This document shows, in pieces, positions 43,950-44,046 of a stretch of 44,046 nucleotides of DNA. Below the pieces are notes generated by a model, which saw nothing but the letters and a program-made list of their open reading frames with translations, did no database searches and was not told where the DNA came from. The position numbers were made by a program, and so were the translations under genes. This DNA comes from an uncultured Acidaminococcus sp. (lineage in GTDB: Bacteria > Bacillota > Negativicutes > Acidaminococcales > Acidaminococcaceae): assembly GCA_900315205.1 (NCBI GenBank), contig OMYF01000015.1:1-44046 (forward strand), in the 5' to 3' direction. Each line of letters begins with the position of its first letter. Position 1 is the first letter of the stretch.

Positions 43950-44046
43950 ATGTGTCAACAAGTTCTCGGTCAAGACCTTTTCATCGAATAGTTATTCACC
44001 AATCAAATATGTTCACGGCTCGTTTGGGTAATCTGTTCCCACAGCA
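43950..44046. other. AT-richer stretch at the right edge, unassigned
   Basis: Composition falls below that of the rest of the window. No gene starts here. GTCAACAAGTTC and GGTCAAGACC form a loosely repeated pattern. It could be the upstream region of another gene or the end of an inserted element; the window ends before this can be judged. Confidence 0.25.

Overview
The window is a compact, GC-rich bacterial chromosome segment (roughly 55-60% G+C by eye). It encodes mostly core functions with short intergenic gaps, strong AGGAGG-type ribosome sites, several GTG starts and many intrinsic terminators. Gene content and order point to a Firmicute. The run mfd - spoVB-like - mazG - HU - divIC - S1 protein - tilS - hpt - ftsH - birA - coaX - dusB (all minus strand, 3.0-17.2 kb) is the Bacillus/Clostridium mfd-to-ftsH neighbourhood without its sporulation genes. 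That loss, the G+C and the protein sequences suggest a non-sporulating Negativicute (an Acidaminococcus-like gut anaerobe is my best guess). This is inference; no rRNA is present to confirm it.

Layout. (1) 1-2.8 kb: a copper P1B-ATPase (copA) on the minus strand with a strong promoter and a CsoR-like operator. Its 3' end holds two nearly identical C-terminal HMA modules broken by a frameshift and an in-frame TAG. (2) 3.0-17.2 kb: the housekeeping cluster above, covering tRNA modification, CoA and biotin metabolism, membrane proteolysis, purine salvage, cell division, nucleoid, nucleotide sanitation, envelope flippase and transcription-coupled repair. (3) 17.3-22.1 kb: glpX, pyrG, argS and a DUF1934 gene, the last three forming an operon with a leader of about 220 nt. 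(4) 22.4-24.0 kb: a plus-strand putP-type Na+/solute symporter. (5) 24.4-29.5 kb, minus: GerMN lipoprotein, AMIN/Amidase_3 amidase, NAD(P)HX repair enzyme, acpS and rarA. (6) 29.6-35.4 kb, minus: an ABC importer (lipoprotein, permease, ATPase) followed by a variant diaminopimelate decarboxylase and a ClC transporter, probably one transcription unit. (7) 35.6-37.8 kb, minus: a two-domain FkbM methyltransferase and a secreted M48 metallopeptidase. (8) 37.9-42.4 kb, plus: thiW behind an unidentified leader with its own terminator, then sbcD-sbcC. (9) 42.7-43.9 kb, minus: a HAD phosphatase and a YbaK-type deacylase. The last 100 bases are more AT-rich and unexplained.

The most unusual signals are not in the genes. 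Both convergent intergenic regions (24.0-24.4 and 42.4-42.7 kb) carry the same compound element: a long perfect or near-perfect hairpin with a compensatory base-pair change between copies, joined to a repeat of about 110 bp with its own inverted ends and a degenerate octamer array. Other points for a second look are the thiW leader, long inverted repeats upstream of sbcD, a palindrome over the ABC-importer promoter, and the damaged HMA tail of copA. I found no CRISPR array, tRNA, rRNA, phage genes or complete mobile element.
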